From the NCBI GenBank assembly GCA_035690495.1, contig DASSKK010000002.1:1-64000 (forward strand): a stretch of DNA of 64,000 nt, written 5' to 3'. Each line of letters starts with the position of its first letter. The stretch's first letter is position 1. This DNA comes from DASSKK01 sp035690495. GTDB lineage: Bacteria > Actinomycetota > Actinomycetes > Propionibacteriales > Nocardioidaceae. Below, one piece after another: positions 1-7,461 of this stretch. Below the pieces are notes generated by a model. The model saw only the letters and a list, made by a program, of their open reading frames with translations, had not been told where the DNA came from and ran no database searches. The position numbers and the translations under genes are program-made.

Positions 1-2
1 GC

Positions 3-1145
3 CGCGGCGGCGAGCCCGCGCGGGTCGGTGTGCGGGTCGGCGACTTCGTGGTCGATCTGGCGCCGCTCGCGGCGTCGCACCTGCGCGCGGACGCCCACGT
101 GTTCGAGTCACCGCGGCTGAACGACTTCATGGCGCTCGGTCGCCCGGCCTGGCAGTCCACCCGCGGCTGGCTCACCACGCTGCTCGAGGACGAGGCCGCC
201 CGTGGCGAGGTGGAGCCGTTCCTCGTGCCGCTGGCCGACGTGACGATGCGGATGCCGTTCGACGTGGCCGACTACGTCGACTTCTACTGCTCGCTGGACC
301 ACGCCAGCAACGTGGGCAAGATCTTCCGGCCCGACGACGAGCCGCTCAAGCCGAACTGGCGACACCTGCCGGTCGGCTACCACGGTCGCTCCGGCACCGT
401 GGTGGTCTCCGGCACTGACGTACGTCGCCCGTGCGGCCAGCGGGTCTCGACAGGCTCGACCGGCGGACGCGCCCCGACGTACGGGCCGAGCGAACGGCTG
501 GACATCGAGGCCGAGATGGGTTTCGTGGTCGGTACGCCGTCCAGGATCGGCGAGCGGGTGGGCGTCGGGGCGTTCGCCGAGCACGTGTTCGGGCTGACGC
601 TGCTCAACGACTGGTCGGCGCGCGACATCCAGGCCTGGGAGTACGTCCCGCTCGGGCCGTTCCTCGGCAAGTCGTTCGCAACCTCGGTGTCGGCCTGGGT
701 CACCCCGCTCGAGGCGCTGGAGGCCGCCCGGGTTGATCTGCCCGGCCAGGACCCCGCACCGCTGGACTACCTCGCGGCGGGCCCCGGCGCGGGCTTCGAC
801 ATCGACATCGAGGTGGTCCTCGACGGCGAGGTGGTCAGCCGCCCGCCGTACGCCTCGATGTACTGGTCGCCCGCCCAGATGCTCGCCCACCTGACCGTCA
901 ACGGCGCCTCGCTGCGCACCGGCGACCTGTTCGCCTCGGGCACGGTCAGCGGACCCGAGCCCGGTCAGCGCGGGTCGTTCCTGGAGCTGTCCTGGGGCGG
1001 TACGGAGCCGTTCACCACCGGCGGCCGCGAGCGTAGCTTCCTCGAGGACGGCGACACGGTCAAGCTGCGGGCCACCGCGCAGGGCGCGAACGGCGGCCGG
1101 ATCGCGCTCGGCACGGTCACCGGCACCATCACCGCCGCGACCTGA
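3..1145 (+). CDS. fahA: Fumarylacetoacetase, 5'-truncated by window edge
   Basis: Hydrolyses fumarylacetoacetate to fumarate and acetoacetate, the last step of tyrosine and phenylalanine breakdown in the cytoplasm. The reading frame is open from the first bases, and the first visible residues (RGGEPARVGVRVGDFVVDL) match the N-terminal region of the family, so only a short N-terminal piece lies outside. Family landmarks visible are DYVDFYCSLDHASNVG, PVGYHGRSG, the metal-site region around DIEAEMGFVVG, and LLNDWSARDIQAWEYVPLGP with GKSF. The C-terminus is normal and ends at a TGA. The other tyrosine-pathway gene in the window, hpd, lies 7 kb downstream on the opposite strand; homogentisate dioxygenase would be expected just upstream, outside the window. 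Confidence 0.95.
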   Translation, partial: RGGEPARVGVRVGDFVVDLAPLAASHLRADAHVFESPRLNDFMALGRPAWQSTRGWLTTLLEDEAARGEVEPFLVPLADVTMRMPFDVADYVDFYCSLDHASNVGKIFRPDDEPLKPNWRHLPVGYHGRSGTVVVSGTDVRRPCGQRVSTGSTGGRAPTYGPSERLDIEAEMGFVVGTPSRIGERVGVGAFAEHVFGLTLLNDWSARDIQAWEYVPLGPFLGKSFATSVSAWVTPLEALEAARVDLPGQDPAPLDYLAAGPGAGFDIDIEVVLDGEVVSRPPYASMYWSPAQMLAHLTVNGASLRTGDLFASGTVSGPEPGQRGSFLELSWGGTEPFTTGGRERSFLEDGDTVKLRATAQGANGGRIALGTVTGTITAAT

Positions 1146-1334
1146 CCGTCCGCGGAGAGAGGCGAGACCGGCCATTGGAACCACGCCGCCTCGGTGACAG
1201 ACTTCACAGTGGAGACGGGCGACTTCGTCATGTCGCCCTACCCCGGGTCCGACCGGACCGTCTGGGCCAGACCCTCCCGGATTGCGCGATCCCACCGCCG
1301 CACTCGCGGCACGGGCAGTCAGGGAGGAACGGCG

Positions 1335-1694
1335 ATGGCATCCGGGAACTGGTCGTTCGACGTGTCCACCTGGGAGGGCGGCTCGCTTCTCCTCGCTCGC
1401 GGCGAGTTGGACCTGGCCGCCGACCCCGACCTTCGCGCTGCGCTGCGCCATGCCCTCGCCGTCTCGCCTTGCGTTCTGGTGGAGCTGAGCGCGGTCTCCT
1501 TCGCCGGCGGCAGAGCCATCACCGCCCTCCTCGACACCCGCGAACGCGCGGTCGCCCTCGGGGGGTGGCTGCGGCTGGTAGGCACGCCGCCGGGAGTGCG
1601 CAAGCTGATCCGGATCACGGGGCTGGAAGAGACGCTGCCCGAGTACGTCGGGATCGCAGACACTCGAGTTCCGGCCGGACGCTCACTCCAGTGA
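1335..1694 (+). CDS. STAS-domain protein (anti-sigma factor antagonist type)
   Basis: A 119-residue protein with one STAS domain: FDVSTWEGGSLLLARGELDLAADPDLRAAL, then a central hydrophobic strand (CVLVELSAVSFAGGRAITAL) and a C-terminal helix region. STAS proteins bind anti-sigma factor kinases and release sigma factors when dephosphorylated. The usual phosphorylatable Ser/Thr in the D-S/T-S-G loop is replaced here by SFAGGRA, with serine displaced, so canonical phospho-switching is uncertain. The ATG start is chosen because GGAGGAA lies 5 nt upstream; a longer in-frame GTG start at 1194 would add an unrelated, low-complexity N-terminus. No anti-sigma kinase gene is adjacent. A SigB/SigF-type sigma factor is encoded 26 kb away, but a link is speculative. 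Confidence 0.8.
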   Translation: MASGNWSFDVSTWEGGSLLLARGELDLAADPDLRAALRHALAVSPCVLVELSAVSFAGGRAITALLDTRERAVALGGWLRLVGTPPGVRKLIRITGLEETLPEYVGIADTRVPAGRSLQ

Positions 1695-1701
1695 AAGCCA
1701 C

Positions 1702-1734
1702 ATATACATAGGTTTCCGATGTATATTGGCGGGC
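1702..1734 (+). promoter_or_regulatory. Palindromic operator overlapping a leaderless-type promoter of the MarR gene
   Basis: A perfect 8-bp inverted repeat, ATATACAT (1702-1709) and ATGTATAT (1719-1726), separated by 9 nt, is AT-rich within GC-rich DNA. TATATT at 1722-1727 is a good -10 hexamer and ends 7 nt before the GTG at 1735, so transcription would start at or next to the start codon. A MarR dimer on the palindrome would cover the -10 box, which fits autorepression. The site assignment is inferred from position and symmetry. Confidence 0.7.
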
Positions 1735-2184
1735 GTGGACGACACCCCGGAGCTTCGTGAGGCGAGCAGCGACCTCGTGGTCCACGCTGCGCGCCTCGTG
1801 CGCGCCGTACGCCGTCTTGTCGCCCAGCCCGCCGGCATCCGCGTGCTCTCGCTGCTCGACGAGCACGGAGCCCTCGGCATCACCCAGCTCGCCGAGCTGG
1901 ACCGATGCGCCCAGCCGACGATGTCGGGCGCGGTCGGTCACCTGGTCGAGCAGGGGTGGGCGGCCAAGCAGCCCCACCCCGACGACGCTCGCGCCAGCCT
2001 GGTCAGCCTGACCGACCGGGGCCGGGAGACGCTGGCGCGCTATCGCCGGGAGTACGGCGAGGCGATCGCCGCCCGGCTGCTCGCGCACGGCCGGCACTCC
2101 GATGCCGACCTGGCCACCGCAGTCGCCGTACTCCGAGACGTCCTCGACGCCGACCCCTCACTCGCCATGGAAGGCAGCCTGTGA
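1735..2184 (+). CDS. MarR-family transcriptional regulator
   Basis: A winged-helix dimeric repressor of 149 residues. The recognition region reads LDEHGALGITQLAELDRCAQPTMSGAV, followed by the wing with the typical basic hairpin DDARASLVSLTDRGRE. Start choice: GTG at 1735 lies 7 nt after a -10 box, giving a leaderless message; a TTG at 1726 is possible but sits inside the operator. Its stop overlaps the GTG of the MFS transporter gene by 4 nt, so the two form one operon. MarR proteins next to MFS pumps usually repress the pump and respond to its substrate, so this is probably a drug or aromatic-compound efflux switch. The ligand cannot be read from sequence. Confidence 0.9.
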   Translation: MDDTPELREASSDLVVHAARLVRAVRRLVAQPAGIRVLSLLDEHGALGITQLAELDRCAQPTMSGAVGHLVEQGWAAKQPHPDDARASLVSLTDRGRETLARYRREYGEAIAARLLAHGRHSDADLATAVAVLRDVLDADPSLAMEGSL

Positions 2185-3455
2185 CCAGCCCCACCACCAG
2201 CAAGACCGCCAGCCCGTTCCAGCAGCCCAAGGCGGTGTGGGCGGTCGCCTTCGCCTGTGTGATCTCGTTCATGGGCATCGGCCTGGTCGACCCGATCCTC
2301 CCGTCGCTGGCCAGCCAGCTGCACGCAACGACCAGCCAGGTGGAGCTGCTCTTCACCAGCTACCTGGTGGTGACCGCGGTGATGATGCTCGTCACCGGGT
2401 GGGTCTCCAGCCGGATCGGCGCCAAACGGACGCTGATCGCCGGTCTCGCCCTGATCGTGGTGTTCGCCGCCCTCGCCGGGTCCGCGGGAAGCATCGACGG
2501 CATCGTCGGCTTCCGCGCCGGCTGGGGCCTGGGCAACGCCCTGTTCATCGCGACCTCGCTGTCGGTGATCGTCACCTCGGCCAGCGGCGGGTTCGCGGGG
2601 GCGATCATCCTCTACGAGACCGCCCTCGGGATCGGCATCGCCTCCGGCCCGATCCTCGGCGGGGAGCTGGGCAGCATCAGCTGGAGGGGGCCGTTCTTCG
2701 GCGTCGCGTTCCTGATGGCGATCTCGCTGGTGGCCACGCTGGTGCTGCTGCCGAAGACCCCGAAGCCAGCGCGCAAGGAGAGCATCACCGAGCCGATCAG
2801 GGCGCTGAAGCACCGCGCGCTTGCCACGACCAGCGTCGTCGGCCTGCTCTACAACTGGGGCTTCTTCACGATGCTGGGCTACTCCCCGTTCCTGATGCGG
2901 CCGATCTCCCCGCAGCAGCTCGGGCTGGTGTTCTGCGGCTGGGGCATCCTCGTGGCGATCTTCGCGATCTGGGGTGCGCCGCTGCTGCGCGGCTGGTTCG
3001 GTACGGCGCGCACGCTCTACGGCAACTTCGCGCTGATGGCGCTCGACCTGCTGGTGATCGGCATCTGGCCGGGCGACAAGGTCGCGGTGATCGTCGCGGT
3101 CATCGTCTCCGGCGCCTTCATCGGCGTGAACAACACCCTGGTCACCACGGCCGTGATGAGCATCGCGCCGGTGGAGCGCCCGGTCGCGTCCGCGACGTAC
3201 GGCTTCGTCCGCTTCATCGGCGGTGGCCTGGCGCCGTTCGTGGCCAGCAAGCTGGTCGAGCACTACAACGCGCACGTGCCGTTCGTCATCGGCGCCGGAG
3301 CACTGGTCGCCGCCGGGGTCGTGCTGGCCACCGTACGCCGCGCGTTGTCCGCCGTCGATCGGGGCGAGGTGGTCCAACCGGAGGAGGACGACCTGGACAC
3401 CGTCGAGCGCGAGGACGCGGTACAGGTCGGCGCCGGAATCGGCAACGAGACCTGA
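2181..3455 (+). CDS. MFS efflux transporter
   Basis: A 424-residue major facilitator with about 12 hydrophobic segments, beginning AVWAVAFACVISFMGIGLVDPILP, which matches TM1 of DHA-type drug:proton antiporters. The cytoplasmic loop 2-3 motif is present as GWVSSRIGAKRTL, and a motif-C-like segment (ETALGIGIASGPILGGELG) in TM5 points to an antiporter. The C-terminus is an acidic cytoplasmic tail. The GTG start overlaps the marR stop (GTGA), indicating translational coupling; the longer upstream frame is not coding. Its stop abuts the stop of the convergent AurF-like gene with no gap (TGATCA). Expected to be repressed by the upstream MarR protein; substrate unknown. Confidence 0.92.
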   Translation: MTSPTTSKTASPFQQPKAVWAVAFACVISFMGIGLVDPILPSLASQLHATTSQVELLFTSYLVVTAVMMLVTGWVSSRIGAKRTLIAGLALIVVFAALAGSAGSIDGIVGFRAGWGLGNALFIATSLSVIVTSASGGFAGAIILYETALGIGIASGPILGGELGSISWRGPFFGVAFLMAISLVATLVLLPKTPKPARKESITEPIRALKHRALATTSVVGLLYNWGFFTMLGYSPFLMRPISPQQLGLVFCGWGILVAIFAIWGAPLLRGWFGTARTLYGNFALMALDLLVIGIWPGDKVAVIVAVIVSGAFIGVNNTLVTTAVMSIAPVERPVASATYGFVRFIGGGLAPFVASKLVEHYNAHVPFVIGAGALVAAGVVLATVRRALSAVDRGEVVQPEEDDLDTVEREDAVQVGAGIGNET

Positions 3456-4340
3456 TCAGCGCAGCAGCAGCGAACGCCGCCAGAGCGGCCGCTGAGAGGC
3501 CGGCACGAGCCCCTGCTCGTCGAGGAACCCGAGCACCCGCTCCCCCATCCAGGCCATCGTCTGCTGGTAGTGCGGGTTGGCAAGCGCCTGCCGGCGCGCC
3601 TCGCGTGGGTCGAGCCCGACCGCGGCGTACACCTGCGGGTTGACCAGCGCCCGGGCGATCATGAACCCGGCCTGGGCGGTCACGAACGCGTGCCAGCCGC
3701 GCCTTCGCGGCGAGAGCTCGGCGACGCCTTGGGCGATCTCGTCGCGGGCGAAGCTCATGTGCCGCGCCTCCTCGAGCACGTGCACCCGGGAGATCATCCG
3801 GATCAGCGGCTGCACCCGCTCGTCGCGCATCATCTCGCGCTGCCAGCGGTCGAGGATCTCCTCGGCGACCAGGATCGACGCGTAGGCGCCGACGCCGGAG
3901 GCGGTCGCCTTGAAGACCCGGCCGAGCCGGTGCACGTGCGGTGTCGGGCCGTACGCCGGCACCTGGCAGCGGGCGATCGCGCGGCCGAACATCGTCGAGT
4001 GCCGGCACTCGTCGCCCATCTCGGTCAGCGCGTAGTGGGTTCGCGCGGTCCGCGGGTCCTCGTCGTACAGCTCACGCACCAGCAGCTGCATCAAGATCAG
4101 CTCGAACCACAGCCCGACGCTGGCGATCGAGGCGACCTCGTGCTTGGACAGCTGGACACGCTGCTCATGGGTGAGGCGGTCCCAGAGCGGCGTGCCGAAC
4201 AGGGACATCCGCTCCGGGCACATGAACCAGGCGCCCTCGACCAGCGGGGCGTCCCAGTCGAGGTCGACCTCCGGGTCGTAGGACTGCCGGGCGCTCGAGT
4301 CGAGCAGCCGCCGAGAGACCTGGTCGGTCGTGACTGTCAT
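3456..4340 (-). CDS. AurF-like diiron oxygenase
   Basis: A 294-residue all-helical protein of the AurF (p-aminobenzoate N-oxygenase) type. A ferritin-like four-helix carboxylate/His ligand set is visible: Glu80 in FELILMQ, EMGDECRH at 107-114, Glu160/161 in VAEEILD, and HVLEEARH at 187-194. Characterised members oxidise aryl amines, but many actinobacterial paralogues have no known substrate. Two ATGs follow one another; the second is preferred because AGGAGG lies 5 nt upstream of it and only 2 nt from the first. The gene is divergent from a TetR regulator with a palindrome between them, so the TetR protein probably controls it. No natural-product genes surround it, so an N-oxygenase role in secondary metabolism is not supported here. 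Confidence 0.85.
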   Translation of the reverse strand: MTVTTDQVSRRLLDSSARQSYDPEVDLDWDAPLVEGAWFMCPERMSLFGTPLWDRLTHEQRVQLSKHEVASIASVGLWFELILMQLLVRELYDEDPRTARTHYALTEMGDECRHSTMFGRAIARCQVPAYGPTPHVHRLGRVFKATASGVGAYASILVAEEILDRWQREMMRDERVQPLIRMISRVHVLEEARHMSFARDEIAQGVAELSPRRRGWHAFVTAQAGFMIARALVNPQVYAAVGLDPREARRQALANPHYQQTMAWMGERVLGFLDEQGLVPASQRPLWRRSLLLR

Positions 4341-4360
4341 CATCGCCTCCTGATCTATCT

Positions 4361-4375
4361 GTTACTACGAGTAAC
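4361..4375. promoter_or_regulatory. Palindromic operator in the AurF/TetR divergent region
   Basis: GTTACTACGAGTAAC is a perfect 6-bp inverted repeat with a 3-nt centre, in the 58-bp gap between the divergent diiron protein and TetR genes. A -10-like TAGGCT lies at 4386-4391, exactly 7 nt before the tetR ATG, so the palindrome covers its -35 region. The TTACNNNNNGTAA-like half-site pattern is usual for TetR proteins of lipid and aromatic metabolism. The assignment is positional inference. Confidence 0.65.
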
Positions 4376-4398
4376 GCTTAACTGCTAGGCTCGCGCAC

Positions 4399-5082
4399 AT
4401 GGCGCGAAGAGTCAAGGGACCCGGGGCCCACGACGGTGCACCGGACGGCCGCAGCACCCGCTGGGACACCCACCGCGAGACCCGGCGCGCCGAGCTGGTC
4501 GCCGCCGCGGTGGCGGCGATCGACGCGCACGGCCCGCACGTCGGCGTCGACGCGATCGCCGCGCGGGCCGGTGTCAGCAAACCGGTGCTCTACCGCTACT
4601 TCGCCGACAAGGCCGACCTGCACGCCGCCGTCGGCAGCTGGGGCGCGAACCTGGTCCTCCAGCGGCTGACGCCGGCGCTGCTCGCCGACGGGCCTGCCGA
4701 GGAGCGCGTCCGCGCCGGCTGCGCTGCGTATCTCGCGACCATCGACGAGCACCCGAACGTCTTCCTGCTCCTGGTCCAGCACCGGGTGGCCGGCGACCGT
4801 GACCCGCTCGCGGACGGGAAGGCGGCGATCGCCGCGGCACTGGCCCGGCTGTTCGGCGACATCCTGCGCGAGCTCGGCGCGGACGCGGCGGGAGCCGAGC
4901 CGTGGGCGCACGGCCTGGTCGGGCTCGGGCTGGCCACCGGCGAGTGGTGGTTGACCCGCCAGACGATGTCGCGGGCCGCCGTGACCGACTACCTTGCGGC
5001 GTTCTGCTGGCACGCGATCGCGGGCATCGCGGAGGAGTACGGCGTGGATCTGGGCGCCACGACGACAGGAGACCGAGCATGA
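4399..5082 (+). CDS. TetR-family transcriptional regulator
   Basis: 227 residues. The N-terminal helix-turn-helix spans about residues 52-71 (AIAARAGVSKPVLYRYFADK), the typical TetR signature. The C-terminal ligand domain is Ala-rich and includes a conserved WAHGLVGLGLATGEWW stretch seen in actinobacterial TetR proteins. TAGGCT ends 7 nt before the ATG, with no Shine-Dalgarno, so the message is probably leaderless. The gene overlaps the DUF4873 gene by 4 nt (ATGA) and is divergent from the AurF-like gene, with a 15-bp palindrome between. It probably represses itself and the divergent gene. Confidence 0.92.
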   Translation: MARRVKGPGAHDGAPDGRSTRWDTHRETRRAELVAAAVAAIDAHGPHVGVDAIAARAGVSKPVLYRYFADKADLHAAVGSWGANLVLQRLTPALLADGPAEERVRAGCAAYLATIDEHPNVFLLLVQHRVAGDRDPLADGKAAIAAALARLFGDILRELGADAAGAEPWAHGLVGLGLATGEWWLTRQTMSRAAVTDYLAAFCWHAIAGIAEEYGVDLGATTTGDRA

Positions 5083-5354
5083 ACGAGTACGACGGCCCGG
5101 CCGAGCTGGTCACCGGTGAGCAGAGCATCCCGGTCCGGGTGGCGCTGCGAGTGATGTTCCAGCCTATCGACGGCCACACACACTGGTACGCCCGGATCGC
5201 CGCCGACGACGCGCTCGACGCCGCGGTGCGCTCGGGGGCGCAGGTACTGCTGCGCACGCCGTACGGTCAGGCGAGCGGCAAGCTCTCCGACCGGGATCCG
5301 TGGGGGAGGTATCGCGTCGCCGGACTCGCCCCCTCCCCGATCGCGACCGGCTAG
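5079..5354 (+). CDS. DUF4873 domain protein
   Basis: A 91-residue protein matching the DUF4873 pattern: MNEYDGPAELVTGEQSIPVRV, then FQPIDGHTHWYARI and a C-terminal DPWGRYRVAGLAPSP. Function is unknown; in actinobacteria the domain also occurs near or fused to flavin-dependent monooxygenases, suggesting a small accessory or binding role. The ATG overlaps the tetR TGA, so it is co-translated with the regulator. Together with the divergent diiron protein this makes a three-gene oxidative module of unknown substrate. Confidence 0.75.
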   Translation: MNEYDGPAELVTGEQSIPVRVALRVMFQPIDGHTHWYARIAADDALDAAVRSGAQVLLRTPYGQASGKLSDRDPWGRYRVAGLAPSPIATG

Positions 5355-5374
5355 GGTGAGGCCCTCAACCGCCT

Positions 5375-5457
5375 CGTCACAATCGTTCAGATGAGCCGTT
5401 GTGACGTCCATACCGTCGAGGTCGACGTCCGAAGCGTTCACGTGAACCGTTGTGACG
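5375..5457. repeat. Paired 26-nt direct repeats with nested palindromes upstream of the kinase gene
   Basis: Two copies of a 26-nt element lie at 5381-5406 and 5432-5457, 51 nt apart, with 22 of 26 positions identical; both end in CCGTTGTGACG. The second copy contains the perfect palindrome GTTCACGTGAAC (5436-5447 region). CGTCACAA (5375-5382) and TTGTGACG (5399-5406) form an 8-bp inverted repeat around the first copy. The only start codon available for the full kinase lies inside the second copy. These look like protein-binding sites, possibly for the cognate response regulator, but no family match is claimed. Confidence 0.6.
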
Positions 5458-6639
5458 GCCTCGGCTCTTGATTGCCACGGACGACCAGCCCTCTCAGGCG
5501 ATCCGGCCGGCGGCACGCCGCTCGCGCCAGACGTTGACGCAGGCCACCAGGCCGACGATCCACGGCGCCGCGACCTGGTGCTCGGCCTCGCGGTCACCGC
5601 GCTGTCCCAGGTCGAGGTGTGGTGGTACGGCGCCGCGGGGGGCGGCCTGGCCGCGGGCCTCACCCTGGGTGCCGCCGGGGCGTCCCTGTCGTGGCGGGGT
5701 GTCCGACCGGTCCTCACGACGGTCGCCGTGAACGTGTGGCTGTTCGCGTGTGCCACCACCGCGGGCGAGCCGTTCTCCGCGACGTCCGTGATCGCGACCA
5801 CGGTGGCGTTCTTCTCGGTGGGGGCGATGCGCAACCGGGTGCTCAGCGTGCTCACGCTGGCCGCCGCCGCGGTGGCCGGGGTCGCGGAGACCCAGCCGCT
5901 GACACTGAACAACTACCTCGCGATCGTGCTCAGCTCTTTCGCCGTCCCCTGGCTTCTCGGGCTGCTGTGGCTGCACCGTCGCACCACGGTCGAGGAACGA
6001 CGACGCCAGGAGGGCGCCGCCGCGGAGGCCCTGCACCAGGAGCGTCTCCGGCTGGCTCGCGAGCTGCACGACGTGGTCTCGCACAACGTCGGCATGATCG
6101 CGGTGCAGGCCGGCGCGGCCGACGTGACTCTCGACCGAGACCCTGCCGAGTCCCGCCGGTCCTTGCACACCATCGAGGCGGGGGCCCGGACGACCCTTCT
6201 CGAGCTCCGTCGGCTGCTCGGCCTGCTGCGCGACGACGGCGAGGGGCCGGCGCCGCGCCCGGTCACGCTCGCGGAGCTGGACGCGATCATCGCGCCGCTC
6301 ACGGCAGCCGGTATCGACGTCTCCCTGCACCGGACCGGCCCTGCGGGGCCGCTCGGCCGTGACGTGGACCTGACGGCGTACCGGATCGTGCAGGAGGCGC
6401 TGACCAACGTCGTCGCCCACGCGGGCCCGTGCCGGGTCGAGGTCACGGTGAGCGAGGGGTCGGAGGGCCTTCGCATAGAGGTGGCCGACGACGGGCGGTC
6501 CGGGCACGGCAGCGCCCGGGGCGGCTACGGCCTCGTCGGCCTGCGAGAGCGGGTCGGCGCGCTGGGCGGCACGTTCGCCGCGGGGCCGAGGCCGGGCGGA
6601 GGCTTCCTTGTCGCCGCGACGATCCCGGTGACGCGATGA
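5452..6639 (+). CDS. DesK-type sensor histidine kinase (HisKA_3)
   Basis: 395 residues. The N-terminal half has about five hydrophobic segments (residues 41-175), with no large periplasmic sensor, so it probably senses membrane or intramembrane signals. A short coiled linker (ERRRQEGAAAEALHQERLRLA) leads to the HisKA_3 phosphoacceptor His206 in ARELHDVVSHNVG. The ATPase domain has the N box (RIVQEALTNVVAHAG) and the G box (GGYGLVGLRERVGALGG). The only in-frame start before TM1 is a GTG that lies inside an upstream repeat, without a Shine-Dalgarno; the true start is uncertain, and the first 40 residues are poorly conserved in character. It overlaps the response regulator gene by 4 nt (ATGA). 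That partner is frameshifted, so the pathway may be broken. Confidence 0.85.
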   Translation: MTASALDCHGRPALSGDPAGGTPLAPDVDAGHQADDPRRRDLVLGLAVTALSQVEVWWYGAAGGGLAAGLTLGAAGASLSWRGVRPVLTTVAVNVWLFACATTAGEPFSATSVIATTVAFFSVGAMRNRVLSVLTLAAAAVAGVAETQPLTLNNYLAIVLSSFAVPWLLGLLWLHRRTTVEERRRQEGAAAEALHQERLRLARELHDVVSHNVGMIAVQAGAADVTLDRDPAESRRSLHTIEAGARTTLLELRRLLGLLRDDGEGPAPRPVTLAELDAIIAPLTAAGIDVSLHRTGPAGPLGRDVDLTAYRIVQEALTNVVAHAGPCRVEVTVSEGSEGLRIEVADDGRSGHGSARGGYGLVGLRERVGALGGTFAAGPRPGGGFLVAATIPVTR

Positions 6640-7297
6640 CCGCGATCCGGGTGCTGGTCGCCGACGACCAGCCGCTGGTGCGGGGCTGCGCACGATCGTG
6701 GACAACGAACCGGACCTCACGGTCGTCGCGGAGGCCGATGACGGGGTCGCGGCGTACGAGCTCACCCGCCGCCACGACCCGGACCTGGTGCTGATGGACG
6801 TGCGGATGCCACGCCTGGACGGCATCGAGGTGACCCGGCGGATCGTGGCGTCGGGAGCGCGCGCACGCGTCCTCGTGCTCACCACGTTCGACCTCGACTC
6901 CTACGTGTACGAGGCGCTGCGCGCCGGAGCCAGCGGGTTCGTGCTCAAGGACATGCCGCGCGACCAGCTGCTGAACGCGATCCGGGTCGTCGCGGCCGGC
7001 GAGAGCCTGCTGGCGCCGGCCGTGACCCGCCGGCTGATCGGTGAGTACCTGCAGCGCGGTGGACCTTCGGGGGCCACGCGAGTGACCGACCCGCGTCTGG
7101 AGCGGCTGAGCGCCCGGGAGACCGAGGTGCTGCGGCTGATCCCCCGCGGCATGTCCAACGCCGAGATCGCCGAGGAGCTGGTCCTGAGCACGACCACGGT
7201 CAAGTCCCACGTCGCGAACGTGCTGGCCAAGCTCGGCCTGCGCGACCGGGTGCAGGCCGTGGTCGCGGCCTACGAGTCCGGCCTTGTCGAGCGCTGA
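6636..7297 (+). pseudogene. NarL/LuxR-type response regulator with frameshift in the receiver domain
   Basis: The ATG overlapping the kinase stop starts a good receiver (MTAIRVLVADDQPLVRG), but the frame is lost at about 6681-6686. The rest of the receiver, LRTIVDNEPDLTVVAEADDG through the phospho-acceptor region LVLMDVRMP, and the LuxR helix-turn-helix (LSARETEVLRLIPRGMSNAEIAEELVLS) continue in another frame to 7297. Family alignment expects VRxGLR; the DNA reads GTGCGGGGCTG, as if one GCGG unit of a GCGG-GCGG pair were lost. A GTG at 6698 could start a 199-residue protein, but this would lack strand 1 and the acidic pocket. Whether this is a real mutation or an assembly error cannot be decided here. 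Confidence 0.8.
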
Positions 7298-7320
7298 GAT
7301 CGCTCAGCGTTCCGCGCTGA
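7293..7320 (+). terminator. Weak hairpin after the response regulator
   Basis: CGCTGA, TCAGCG and CGCTGA lie in succession at 7293-7298, 7304-7309 and 7315-7320, so the middle arm can pair with either side. There is no T-run. It may act as a terminator for the two-component operon; the support is structural only. Confidence 0.35.
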
Positions 7321-7461
7321 CCACGACCGTATCTCGCGCCCTTCACGCCAAGGCCGCGCGCACCAACGTCGTCCGCACCCGCTGATAATTCGGTGGCCCG
7401 TCAGGGCTTCGCGCCTCTACCCTTGCAGCGGCGAGATCAGCAGCCCGATCGGTGTGCCGAG

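Noticed and set aside
1194..1334. N-terminal extension of the STAS protein from the GTG at 1194
   Set aside because: The extension is Arg/Ser-rich without STAS structure, and a good ribosome site precedes the ATG at 1335.
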